Below, piece after piece: positions 33,265 to 41,495 of a stretch of 64,000 nt of DNA. Source of the DNA: Allocatelliglobosispora scoriae. GTDB lineage: Bacteria > Actinomycetota > Actinomycetes > Mycobacteriales > Micromonosporaceae. The notes beneath the pieces were generated by a model. The model searched no databases. It was not told the DNA's origin and saw only the letters and a list, made by a program, of their open reading frames with translations. Position numbers and translations under genes: made by a program. The stretch spans positions 2,108,001 to 2,172,000 of the forward strand of contig NZ_JACHMN010000003.1 of assembly GCF_014204945.1 (NCBI RefSeq), in the 5' to 3' direction. Every line of letters begins with the position of its first letter. Within the stretch, counting starts at the first letter, position 1.

Positions 33265-34023
33265 GTGGCTGCAGATGACGACCTTGAGCTGGCCCGGGCA
33301 CGCGGGAGGCGCTGGCTGCCCGCGCGCCGCCTGGCGTCGGTGACGGCCGCCTCCCGGTTCATCGAGAGCGTGGGGTTCGCCCTGCTCTTCCCCGCCGCGG
33401 GCGTCGTCGCGCCGTCGCTCTACGAGGCGGTCGCCGGTCCCGACGCGGTCGCCTGGTCCGGCGGCATGGGCGAGGCCGAGTCGACCTGCTGGACGTGGAA
33501 GGACGCGCTGCCGCTCGCCGGGGCGGCCTGGTCGGGCAAGTTCCTCTTCCGCCGGGCGTCGCTGCTCTCCCCGTCCGTGCTCAACCTGCTCTACCCGGGC
33601 GACGGCGACCTCGACGACCACCGCCGCTGCGACCTCGGCCGCGAGGCGCACCGGATCGCCGACGCGCTGCTCACCGGGCCGCTGCCGTCGTCGGTGCTGC
33701 GCGAGCTCGTCGGCGACCGCAACCGCTACGACCGGGCCATCACGGAGCTGCACCGCCAGCTGCTCGTCACCGCCGCCGGTGTGCACGAGCAGCGCAGCGG
33801 GTGGCCGGCCACCGTCATCGACCTCACGGCCCGCCGCTTCGAGGTCGGCGGTGGTGCCGACCGCGTCGAGGCCGCCGGCGTCTTCGTGGGTACGGTGCTG
33901 GCGGCTCGACCGGCACAGCTCGCCCGAGCCTTCGGCTGGGATGCCGGATCGGCGCGGGCGGCGCTGGACGCTCTCGTGGCGGCGGATCGAGCCCGCCTGA
34001 CCGACGGCGTCTACCGGATCTAG
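33265..34023 (+). CDS. Possible AlkZ/YcaQ-related winged-helix protein
   Basis: 252 residues. STCWTWKDALPLAGAAWSGKFLFRR and the later helical segments resemble, as far as memory allows, proteins annotated as AlkZ-related (relatives of the crosslink-repair glycosylase YcaQ), but the protein is shorter and I cannot confirm catalytic residues. The C-terminal 50 residues look like a small winged helix (LARAFGWDAGSARAALDALVAADRARL). Its stop overlaps the SDR stop on the other strand (shared CTAG). Confidence 0.6.
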   Translation: MAADDDLELARARGRRWLPARRLASVTAASRFIESVGFALLFPAAGVVAPSLYEAVAGPDAVAWSGGMGEAESTCWTWKDALPLAGAAWSGKFLFRRASLLSPSVLNLLYPGDGDLDDHRRCDLGREAHRIADALLTGPLPSSVLRELVGDRNRYDRAITELHRQLLVTAAGVHEQRSGWPATVIDLTARRFEVGGGADRVEAAGVFVGTVLAARPAQLARAFGWDAGSARAALDALVAADRARLTDGVYRI

Positions 34024-34811
34024 GAGGTGCTCGCGACGCGCGGTGCCGGAGCGGGGATGACGAGCATGGCCGGGGTGCCGTCGCGGTTGAGCGTCGGCGG
34101 GATCGCCGGGAAGTCATAGCGGGTCGGCGGCTGCCCGGCGACGAGGGCCCAGGCCTCGCCACTGCGCCCGCCGTGCGCGGCACTGTCGACCGTCGCGGCG
34201 ATGTCATCGGGAGTGAGCAGCGGAAACTGCTGGTCCTCCAGGAAATGCCGGGTCGTGCCGAGCATCGGTGTGTCGACAAAGGCCGGACAGATCGCGTTGA
34301 TGGTGATGCCGTGTTGACTCAGCGGGATCGCCATCGCCCGCACATAGCCGAGCACCGCGCTCTTGGTGAGGGTGTAGACGGGGTTGCTCTGCTCGGGGGC
34401 GAGCGCCGCCAGCGAGCAGGCCACCACGATGGCGCCGCCACCGGCCATGAGCGCGGGTGTGGCTGCCTCGATGCCGAAGACCACGCTGTCGACGTTGACC
34501 GCGACGGTCCGGCGGTAGCCGACGGGGTCCAGCGGCGTGTGGGCGGGCTGACCGGAGTTGATGCCGACGGTGAGCGCGGCGAGGTCGAGCCGGCCGTGGC
34601 GTTCGACGGCGTGGGCGAAGAGCGCGCGGTTCTGCTCGAAGTCGCTGGCGTCGGAGGTGACCGCCGTGCCGCCGATCTCGTCGGCGAGTGCCCGCGCGGC
34701 GTCACCGTTGAGATCCGCCACGACGACGGTGTATCCCCGGCTGCTCAACCTGCGCGAGATGGCCGCGCCGATCGCACCGGCACCGCCCGTCACCACTGCC
34801 ACACGATTCAT
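34020..34811 (-). CDS. SDR family oxidoreductase
   Basis: 263 residues of classical short-chain dehydrogenase type: VTGGAGAIGAAI cofactor loop, VADLNGD (Asp favouring NAD), catalytic Ser in VACSLAALAP and the YTLTK Tyr-x3-Lys pair, then INAICPAFVDTPM. The substrate is unknown. A C-terminal Pro-rich extension follows the core. It is convergent with the gene at 33265, the two stop codons sharing CTAG. Confidence 0.9.
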   Translation of the reverse strand: MNRVAVVTGGAGAIGAAISRRLSSRGYTVVVADLNGDAARALADEIGGTAVTSDASDFEQNRALFAHAVERHGRLDLAALTVGINSGQPAHTPLDPVGYRRTVAVNVDSVVFGIEAATPALMAGGGAIVVACSLAALAPEQSNPVYTLTKSAVLGYVRAMAIPLSQHGITINAICPAFVDTPMLGTTRHFLEDQQFPLLTPDDIAATVDSAAHGGRSGEAWALVAGQPPTRYDFPAIPPTLNRDGTPAMLVIPAPAPRVASTS

Positions 34812-34857
34812 TGATCATTCATACAGTCGGATCGGTGGATCCACAACGACCGCGAGA

Positions 34858-35352
34858 TTACGGTCGGAGAACATCATCGATGAAGGCGGAGAGCCTCGCC
34901 GTCAGCTCCGTTCCCCGCTGCGCGATCGCCGCCGACGGGTCGGGCATGGCCCGGGTCGGCTGCAGCTCCGCCCGCAGATTGGCGGAGCAGGCGAGGTCGG
35001 CGCAGATGTAGGTGCCGACCGTGTTGCCGTTGCGCCCGGCGGCACCGGGGCGGCGGGCGGTGAACAGCGACACGTTGTCGGCGGTGACGACACACCGGCA
35101 GAGGAAGCACATCGCCGCCCGGCGCTGCGACATCTTCGACTCCGCGGCCTTGAGGAGCAGGCCGACCGGGGCGTCGCCGTCCCAGCCGACGACGTAGCCG
35201 CGCTGCGGGATCTTCGGGTCGCGCCAGCCCAGCATCTCCAGCTCGGCCCAGTCGAAGTCGCCGAAGCCCTTCGGCAGGGTCATCGCGTTCGCCTCGCCCC
35301 TGGTGCTGTTGGTGAGGCTGCGTCGCAGCTCCGGCTCGGTGAGGGGTCGCAT
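34858..35352 (-). CDS. FBP-type zinc-finger protein (EF-G-binding-like)
   Basis: 164 residues. The C-terminal treble-clef finger is clear: CFLCRCVVTADNVSLF, then GTYICADLACSAN, supplying the CxxC...CxxxxC ligands. This domain occurs in FusB/FusC-type proteins that bind EF-G and release it from stalled ribosomes, giving fusidic acid tolerance. Actinomycete members are little studied. The ATG at 35352 has TATCGT 7 nt upstream. Confidence 0.82.
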   Translation of the reverse strand: MRPLTEPELRRSLTNSTRGEANAMTLPKGFGDFDWAELEMLGWRDPKIPQRGYVVGWDGDAPVGLLLKAAESKMSQRRAAMCFLCRCVVTADNVSLFTARRPGAAGRNGNTVGTYICADLACSANLRAELQPTRAMPDPSAAIAQRGTELTARLSAFIDDVLRP

Positions 35353-35359
35353 GATCACG

Positions 35360-35365
35360 ACGATA
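35360..35365 (-). promoter_or_regulatory. -10 hexamer TATCGT, N7, ATG (leaderless layout)
   Basis: On the minus strand TATCGT is followed by 7 nt and the ATG of the FBP protein at 35352, in the short gap after the WD40-KAP gene. Confidence 0.55.
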
Positions 35366-35393
35366 CCCACCCCACCTGCTCGGCTCGACCGAA

Positions 35394-38300
35394 TTACAGG
35401 TAGCGGACGGCGATCGACGCGAACACCTCCGAGTCGGTGCCCGGCCGCCGGAACAGGTTGCGCAGCCCCTGGATCGCGGTGTCGCGCGGGTCGAGCCCGG
35501 CCGACTCGATCGTCTCCGACCAGCGGTCGTCGTCGCCGCACGCGTCGAGCAGCTCCGCCAGGATCGTGCGCCGCGCCGCCACCTCCTCGCCCCGATGCGC
35601 GCCGAGCGCGTCGAGCAGCCACGGCCAGCGCACCATCAGCTCCACGAACCGGGCCATCTCGATGCTGTGCTTCTCGATCGCGCTGAGGCTGCTGCTGAGG
35701 TAGCCGGTGCGGTAGTCGAGGACCATGTAGAAGCGCCACAGGTTGATGAAGGCCTTGGTCTGGCGGGGGTTGCGGGCCGGCAGGGTGAGCACGGCGGTGC
35801 GCAGCGCCAGGCGTACCGGCGGGAGTTTTTCGAGTCTCTCGGCGAGCTGGACCCCGGCGGCGCCGTCGCCGCCGACGTCGAGATCGAGCTCCCCGTCGGC
35901 GAGCCGCGCGGCCTTGCGCTCGGCGCGCGTGGCCGGTTTCGGCGGGGTGGAGACCGGGCTGGGGCTGATCGGCGGCGCGGTCGTCGGCGGGTGGTGGCCG
36001 TTGGTGGAGTCGAGCAGCCGGTCGAGGTAGGTCGAGATCGCCTGGTCGCGGACGCGCGGCAGCCGGATCGGCAGGTCCAGGATCTTCTCCATGAACCGCC
36101 AGCCGGTGTGCTGCAGGTGGCCGAAGCTCGACGGGTCGTCGTTGGCGCGCCGACGGATCGAGTCATAGACCGTCTCCAGCTGCGCCGCGACGGTCGCCGG
36201 GTCGAGGGCGATGACGAAGTGGCACGGCCCGAAGGCCTTGTTGAGGAAGAGGTTGACCGCCTCGACGGTGTCGGCGACGATCGGCGGCCCGCAGCGGTCG
36301 AGGTCGTCGATGAGGATGACGACGGGCGAGCGCCGGGTGGCGAGGTCGAGCACCTCGCCCACGTCGTGCTGGAGCATGTAGAGGTAGCCGCGCTGGCCCG
36401 ACTCCATCGGGTCGCGGGTCGCCTTCCACTCGCTGTCGCCGTGGTGCGCCGCGGAGACGCCGTGCGCGGTGGGCCGGTTGAGCACGCCGGGCGCCATCCA
36501 GCTGCGCACCTTGCTGAAGCTCGACATGGTGATGTTGGCGAGAAATCCCAGCACCGTCAGGATGATCACGGCGGAGGAACCGATCAGCGCGGTCAGGTCC
36601 AGCGTCCGGACGGCGGTGACCGCCATCGCCGAGACCGCGACGACCACGATGACCGTGGCGATGAGAGCCACGACCATTCCCAGGAGGGTACGCGGGATGT
36701 AGCTGGCCAGGATCCGTTTGCGCATCGATGCGGGGTCGGTGCGGCGCAGGTTGAGGTCGAACCAGAGCCGCTCGCGCTGCGGTGCCGGGAGCCGGTCGGT
36801 GATGCCGGTCAGGATCTCCCGGGTGAGGCCGGCCCAGACCTGCTCGGGTGTCTCGTACATCCAGGGGTTGAACCAGATCGTGATCGCCGACGGCGCCGTC
36901 AGATCGGTGCGGGGGCGCATCTCGTAGCCCAGGGACTGCTTGCCCGGCGGCTTCTGCACCTGCCGCCACGCCCACGCCCGGGTCAGCCGGGTGCGGACCG
37001 GTCCGCCCCAGAGCCGGCGCCGGATCCGGCCGGGGATGTCCTTGCCGATGGGGACGAGCTCGTGGGTGTGCTCGGCGAGGTCGCCCTGGCCCTGCGCGTG
37101 GTCGGGATCGGCGCCCGCCGTCGGGTCGAGCCGGTAGCGCAGCTGCCGCAGCACGCTGGACTTGCCCTGGCCCCACGGCGCGTGCACGCCGATCACGACG
37201 GGCGGCTTCGTGCTCGACGACATCAGCACGTCGTGGATCGTCTCGACGAGCTCGGCCCGCGACAGCGAGTCGATGTCGGTCGGCTGGTCCTGCAGCAGGA
37301 TCGACGCGGGGTGGACCTCGGCACCGATGGAGCCGCCGGACCGCAGCAGGCTGCCGGTGGCGATCGGCCAGATCCGGACCAGGCCGTCGTCGTTGGCGGC
37401 GAAGACCGCCGGGACGTTGATGGTCCCGCCGCTGCTCAGCGGGGCGAATCCGACCTCGGCGATGCCCATCGAGCGCACGGTCGAGTTGCCGCAGCGGGCC
37501 GGTTTGCCCACGAGGGCGCCGTCGATCTGCCAGACCAGGATCTGGCCGTCGTCGCAGCCGCCGAAGATCAGCACGTCGTCGCCGATGCGGGCGGCGGCGA
37601 GCGCCGATACCTGCGTACTGGAGTGGGTGTAGCGGAAGCTCGACGTGATCGCGCCCGCGACCGGGTCGATGATGTCGATGACGCAGGTCTCGCCGTGCGG
37701 GCGGGCGGTGATGACGAGGTGGCGGTTGCCGTCGAAGACCTCGCAGGCGGCCGAGACCTGGATGGTGGAGACGGTGTGCAGCGTCGTCGAGGCGAGGGCG
37801 GAGATGACCCGGACACCCCGGTTGGAGGCGACCGTGAGCAGGGTGTCCTCGCCCGCCGGGGTCGCCACGATCGCGTTGACGGCGCCCGCGTCGGCGGCGA
37901 GGATCGTGGGTCCGCCGCTGGTGAGCGGGCACATCCGGACCGTGCCGTCGGCGCTGCCGCTGGCGGCGTACTGGGTGCCGCGCATCAGGAAGGTGGTGAG
38001 CGCCCACACCTCGCCCTGGTGGCCCAGCGGCAGCTCGCGGCGCAGGTCCCCGGTGAGCGGGTCCCAGTCGATCACCCGCCGGTCGGCGCCGCCGCTGATC
38101 AGGTGCGGGTCCAGGGCGTTGCCCGCCGAGGCGAGCGAGCGCACGGTGCTGATGTGTCCGTGCATGTCGATCACCGGCGCGGTCGAGCCGGCATCGGGGC
38201 CCAGGACGTGCACCATCTGGTCCACCCCGGCGCACGCGATGTAGGCGCCGTCCGGGGTGACGCCGGACGCGGCGACCCAGGCGGTGCCGTTGGCGCGGTA

Positions 38301-39278
38301 GAGGTCCCGGCCGGTCCGGTCGCTGATCGCGTCGGTCCGCAGCTGGGTCACCTCGACACCGCCGTGCATGTCGCCGGAGGCGATCACCATGCCGCCGTCG
38401 GCGGTGACGGCGGACGCCAGCGACCACGCCTCGCCGAGGTGCTGCACGAGCGGCCGCATCGGCTTCTCGGTCGAGCCGTCGAACCGCCACAGGGCCACGG
38501 CACCGTTGGCGGCCGCGGTGACGAGCATCGGCACTTCGCCGTCGTTGATGCTGCTCAGGCGGCGTACGGTGGCGCCGACGGTGAGGGTGCGGGCCAGCAG
38601 CAGTCCGTTGCCCTGGATCGGCCGCCACATCCGCACCGTGCCGTCGGCGGAGCCGCTCGCCACGGCGTAGTCCGAGCCGGGGCCGTCGATGGCGATGAGC
38701 GACCAGATCTGCCCGGTGTGCGCCCGGGTCTGCCGGGATGTCGGGCCGTCGCCGGGGTCGCCGAGGTCCCACACCGCGAGCGACTCGTCGCTGTATGCGC
38801 AGGCGAGCCACTGCGAGTCGAACGCCCGGTAGATGCAGAGCTTGTAGCCGCGGGCCGTGCCGAGACCCGCCGACTGGGGAAGCTGCGTGACCCGCCCGGC
38901 GGCGGTCCAGATCGCGACGCCGCCGTCGTGGATCGCCGCGACGTCGTTGGTCCCGTCGTCGTGCAGGACGATGCCCAGGTCGGAGACCTCGCCATTGCCG
39001 ACGTCGACGGTGGTGACCGGTTCGCCCGTGTCCGGCTCGAAGATCCGGATCCGGCCGTCGGCGCAGCCGACCAGCAGGTGGTCGTTGTCCTCGTCGATGG
39101 GAAGAGCCTCGACAGAGGTCGCGTTGACGGGCAGGCTGATCACGTGCTGGACTTCGCGATTGCGGACCCGCCGCAGCTCCACGCCGTTGCTGCGGGCGAC
39201 CGCGAGGAGCAGCTCACCACGGGTGCGGACGAGCTTCATGTGGGCGGCGGCCCCACCGAGCCTTGCTTCCTCCGGCAT
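35394..39278 (-). CDS. Giant WD40-repeat KAP P-loop NTPase
   Basis: 1294 residues. Residues about 10-640 form many WD40-like blades (recurring SGSADGTVRMW, SGGADRRVIDWDP, GGCDDGQILVWQ). A KAP NTPase domain follows: Walker A VHAPWGQGKSSVL near 697-710, a membrane hairpin near 865-915 (two or three helices), and Walker B VVILIDDLDRC near 985-995. A Pro-rich linker and an acidic helical end complete it. KAP proteins are membrane-anchored, STAND-related NTPases. GGGGAG before the ATG at 39278 sets the start. It stands alone. A sensor role, perhaps in defence, is inference. Confidence 0.88.
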   Translation of the reverse strand: MPEEARLGGAAAHMKLVRTRGELLLAVARSNGVELRRVRNREVQHVISLPVNATSVEALPIDEDNDHLLVGCADGRIRIFEPDTGEPVTTVDVGNGEVSDLGIVLHDDGTNDVAAIHDGGVAIWTAAGRVTQLPQSAGLGTARGYKLCIYRAFDSQWLACAYSDESLAVWDLGDPGDGPTSRQTRAHTGQIWSLIAIDGPGSDYAVASGSADGTVRMWRPIQGNGLLLARTLTVGATVRRLSSINDGEVPMLVTAAANGAVALWRFDGSTEKPMRPLVQHLGEAWSLASAVTADGGMVIASGDMHGGVEVTQLRTDAISDRTGRDLYRANGTAWVAASGVTPDGAYIACAGVDQMVHVLGPDAGSTAPVIDMHGHISTVRSLASAGNALDPHLISGGADRRVIDWDPLTGDLRRELPLGHQGEVWALTTFLMRGTQYAASGSADGTVRMCPLTSGGPTILAADAGAVNAIVATPAGEDTLLTVASNRGVRVISALASTTLHTVSTIQVSAACEVFDGNRHLVITARPHGETCVIDIIDPVAGAITSSFRYTHSSTQVSALAAARIGDDVLIFGGCDDGQILVWQIDGALVGKPARCGNSTVRSMGIAEVGFAPLSSGGTINVPAVFAANDDGLVRIWPIATGSLLRSGGSIGAEVHPASILLQDQPTDIDSLSRAELVETIHDVLMSSSTKPPVVIGVHAPWGQGKSSVLRQLRYRLDPTAGADPDHAQGQGDLAEHTHELVPIGKDIPGRIRRRLWGGPVRTRLTRAWAWRQVQKPPGKQSLGYEMRPRTDLTAPSAITIWFNPWMYETPEQVWAGLTREILTGITDRLPAPQRERLWFDLNLRRTDPASMRKRILASYIPRTLLGMVVALIATVIVVVAVSAMAVTAVRTLDLTALIGSSAVIILTVLGFLANITMSSFSKVRSWMAPGVLNRPTAHGVSAAHHGDSEWKATRDPMESGQRGYLYMLQHDVGEVLDLATRRSPVVILIDDLDRCGPPIVADTVEAVNLFLNKAFGPCHFVIALDPATVAAQLETVYDSIRRRANDDPSSFGHLQHTGWRFMEKILDLPIRLPRVRDQAISTYLDRLLDSTNGHHPPTTAPPISPSPVSTPPKPATRAERKAARLADGELDLDVGGDGAAGVQLAERLEKLPPVRLALRTAVLTLPARNPRQTKAFINLWRFYMVLDYRTGYLSSSLSAIEKHSIEMARFVELMVRWPWLLDALGAHRGEEVAARRTILAELLDACGDDDRWSETIESAGLDPRDTAIQGLRNLFRRPGTDSEVFASIAVRYL

Positions 39279-39429
39279 GCGCTCTCCCCGTGATCCATGG
39301 TGTGTGGCACAGCTGCGGTACGTTCTGGCGAAGCAATACGTGAATATCATGTCCTATTAGTGCGATGAGTGTCCGATTGGCGACGGTGAGGTTAAGGCGT
39401 ATCCCTCATCGGGACGAGGTGTTGGGTAA

Positions 39430-40695
39430 GTGAAGGTCAAGACGACAACCGCACGACGGCGCCGCAAGGTGGACATTGTGGACGAAGCACCCTCGGTGGC
39501 GGAGCCGCCGCCGCTGTTCCGGCGCGTGCTCGCCAGGCTGGAGTTCCTGGACTGGCTCGCCATCGGCCTGCTGGTCGCGGGCGGGCTCGCCGTCGCCACG
39601 GGGGCGCTGCCCACCAGCGTCTCCTCGGTGACGCTGGAGCGGATCGCGCCGCTGCTCGCCTTCCTCGCCGCCGTCATCGTGCTCGCGGAGCTCACCGCGC
39701 AGGCCGAGGTCTTCGACGTCATCGCCAGCCGGATCACCATCTGGGCCGGCGGCAGCAACGTCGTGCTCTTCGGCCTGTGCCTGGGATTCGCCGCGCTCAC
39801 CACGATCTTCCTCAACCTGGACACGACGGCGGTGCTGCTGACGCCGGTGATGCTGGCGACGGCCTATCGCGCCGGGGTGGACCGGCTGCCGCTGGCGATG
39901 ACGACCGTGTGGCTCGCCAACACCGCGAGCCTGCTGCTGCCCGTCTCCAACCTGACCAACCTGCTCGCCGCCGACCGGATCGGCCTGCGCCCGCTGGAGT
40001 TCGCGGCCCGGATGGCGCTGCCGCAGGTCGCGGCGCTCGTCGTCGTCGCCGTCTGCCTGTGGGTCTTCTACTGGCGGCACAACGCCAAGCGCTACACGCC
40101 GCCCGCCCCGCACACGCCGAGCCACCGCAACCTCTTCATCGTGGCCTCGATCAGCTGCCTCGTCTTCATCGTCGGCATCCTGGTCGGCTGGGCGATCTGG
40201 GCCATCGCCGCCGTCTGCGCGGCCGTGCTCGTCGTCGCGTTCGCCGTCTGGGACCGCACACACCTGCGGTGGAGCCTGATCCCGTGGCGGCTGCTCGCCT
40301 TCGTGACCGGGCTCTTCCTCGTCGTCGACACGATCTTCGAGTGGGGCCTGTCGCACGTGATGACGGCGCTCATCGGCACCGATCCCGGCGCATCCGGGGT
40401 GTGGCGGGCCGCGACCACCGGCGGGGTGCTCTCCAACCTGCTCAACAACCTGCCGACCTATCTCACCGGCGAGCACGTCATCCCGGTTGCCAACGGCGAT
40501 CAGCTCTTCGGGCTGCTCATCGGCACCAACGTCGGTCCGCTGATCACGCCGTGGGCGTCGCTGGCGACCCTGCTCTGGCTGGAGCGCTGCCGCTCCGCCG
40601 GTGTCGAGATCAAGTGGGGCCGCTTCCTGGCCACGGGCGCCATCACCGCCGTGGCTGTCCTGGTCGCGAGCATCGCCAGCCTGCTCTACCTCTAG
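39430..40695 (+). CDS. ArsB/NhaD/SLC13-type ion transporter
   Basis: 421 residues with about 11 membrane helices. The Ion Transporter superfamily hallmarks are present: LTTIFLNLDTTAVLLTPVML in the first half and LSNLLNNLPTYL plus GTNVGPLITPWASLATLLWL in the second. This is closest in feel to ArsB/arsenite or Na+/H+ antiporters; the substrate is unknown. The N-terminal 35 residues are basic and Pro-rich. A GTG start is used here; GTG codons about 40-50 nt downstream are alternatives. Confidence 0.85.
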   Translation: MKVKTTTARRRRKVDIVDEAPSVAEPPPLFRRVLARLEFLDWLAIGLLVAGGLAVATGALPTSVSSVTLERIAPLLAFLAAVIVLAELTAQAEVFDVIASRITIWAGGSNVVLFGLCLGFAALTTIFLNLDTTAVLLTPVMLATAYRAGVDRLPLAMTTVWLANTASLLLPVSNLTNLLAADRIGLRPLEFAARMALPQVAALVVVAVCLWVFYWRHNAKRYTPPAPHTPSHRNLFIVASISCLVFIVGILVGWAIWAIAAVCAAVLVVAFAVWDRTHLRWSLIPWRLLAFVTGLFLVVDTIFEWGLSHVMTALIGTDPGASGVWRAATTGGVLSNLLNNLPTYLTGEHVIPVANGDQLFGLLIGTNVGPLITPWASLATLLWLERCRSAGVEIKWGRFLATGAITAVAVLVASIASLLYL

Positions 40696-40701
40696 CCACC
40701 G

Positions 40702-40788
40702 CTCAAGATCGTCGCAACTCTTCAAGAGTTGTGCTTAAGGCCTGGCGGCCTGAAGCAACAACTCTTGAAGAGTTGCGACGATCTTGAG
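40702..40788. repeat. Palindromic element family B, 87-bp copy
   Basis: Arms begin CTCAAGATCGTCGCAACTC and pair over about 40 bp with two or three mismatches near the centre (GGCCTGGCGGCC). It starts 7 nt after the transporter stop and ends on the base before the PIN stop codon, between convergent genes. Confidence 0.85.
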
Positions 40789-41175
40789 TCAGAGGTCGAG
40801 GATGTCGTCGTCGGGGAGTTCGCGGCGGGCCTCGTCGCCGAGGTAGGTGGCGAGCACCGCGTGGTACTTCCCCGCCTCCGCGACCGCGTGCGCCAGGCCC
40901 TGTTCGATCGAGGCCGCGGCGACCGCGAGCACGTCGTCGGCGAGCAGCGGCAGCAGGATCGTCGGCCCGTCGGGCGTGGTGGCGAGCTCGATGAGCCGAC
41001 CGCGGTCACCGCCCCGGCTCTGCCGCACGGCGGCGACGAGGCACAACGCCGGTACGCCGGTGACGTCACCGTCCTCCGCCACGGTGGCGATCAGCTCGCC
41101 CACGGCGACGGACCGCAGATCGGCGGCGGCGTAGGCGAGCAGCGCGGACGTGTCGAGGATCAGCCGGACGCTCAC
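40789..41175 (-). CDS. PIN-like domain protein, putative toxin
   Basis: 128 residues. The first PIN motif RLILDTSALLAY is clear (Asp8). Later acidic positions are less so: VGELI near 27, and GKYHAVLATYLGDEARRELPDDD at the end, where a normal PIN protein has a D-x-x-x-A-x-x-A helix. It may be an unusual or inactive RNase. The GTG start overlaps the ribbon-helix-helix gene stop by 4 nt (GTGA), the typical antitoxin-toxin layout. The stop abuts palindrome B. Confidence 0.72.
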   Translation of the reverse strand: MSVRLILDTSALLAYAAADLRSVAVGELIATVAEDGDVTGVPALCLVAAVRQSRGGDRGRLIELATTPDGPTILLPLLADDVLAVAAASIEQGLAHAVAEAGKYHAVLATYLGDEARRELPDDDILDL

Positions 41176-41405
41176 GCGGCTTCGGCGCGGGCCCGGCGGC
41201 GGGCCTCGAGGTCGAGCAGGCGCGTCTTGGCGGCGGCGACGCCCTGGTCGGTGACCGGGATGCCGTGGCGGCTGAGCATGTCGCGGGTGGTGTCGCGGCG
41301 GCGGCGGAGCTTGATCGCCTCGGCGATGTAGGCCGACGCGTTCTCCACGTGATCGAGGTGCTCGGCGACATCGTCGGGGAGACTGATGCTCAACTTCCTG
41401 GTCAT
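41172..41405 (-). CDS. Ribbon-helix-helix (CopG/Arc-type) antitoxin-like protein
   Basis: 77 residues. The N-terminal RKLSISLPDDVAEHLDHVENASAYIAEAI is a typical ribbon-helix-helix DNA-binding segment. The C-terminal half is a charged helix ending RRRARAEAA, fit to bind a toxin. A TACACT hexamer 7 nt before the ATG and an adjacent GACCGGTC palindrome suggest autoregulation. It is coupled to the PIN-like gene. Confidence 0.82.
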   Translation of the reverse strand: MTRKLSISLPDDVAEHLDHVENASAYIAEAIKLRRRRDTTRDMLSRHGIPVTDQGVAAAKTRLLDLEARRRARAEAA

Positions 41406-41412
41406 ACCGGGG

Positions 41413-41426
41413 AGTGTAGACCGGTC
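41413..41426 (-). promoter_or_regulatory. Antitoxin promoter TACACT-N7-ATG with GACCGGTC dyad
   Basis: On the minus strand the hexamer (41413-41418) is followed by 7 nt and the ATG at 41405. The 8-bp palindrome GACCGGTC (41419-41426) abuts its upstream edge, a good place for a ribbon-helix-helix operator. Confidence 0.55.
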
Positions 41427-41483
41427 GCATAAGATCATCAAAGGGCCTTCCGTGAATTGCCTGCTCAGCCGACGTGTCGCTCA

Positions 41484-41489
41484 TAAGGT
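41484..41489 (+). promoter_or_regulatory. -10 hexamer TAAGGT, N6, ATG (leaderless layout)
   Basis: TAAGGT is followed by 6 nt and the ATG at 41496. Confidence 0.6.
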
Positions 41490-41495
41490 GGCGGG

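Noticed and set aside
35595-39293. 1232-residue open frame antisense to the WD40-KAP gene
   Set aside because: Same GC-bias shadow effect; no recognisable motif and it conflicts with clear Walker and WD40 motifs on the other strand.
40702-40788. Element B as an insertion sequence
   Set aside because: No transposase gene and under 90 bp; at most it is a non-autonomous element.
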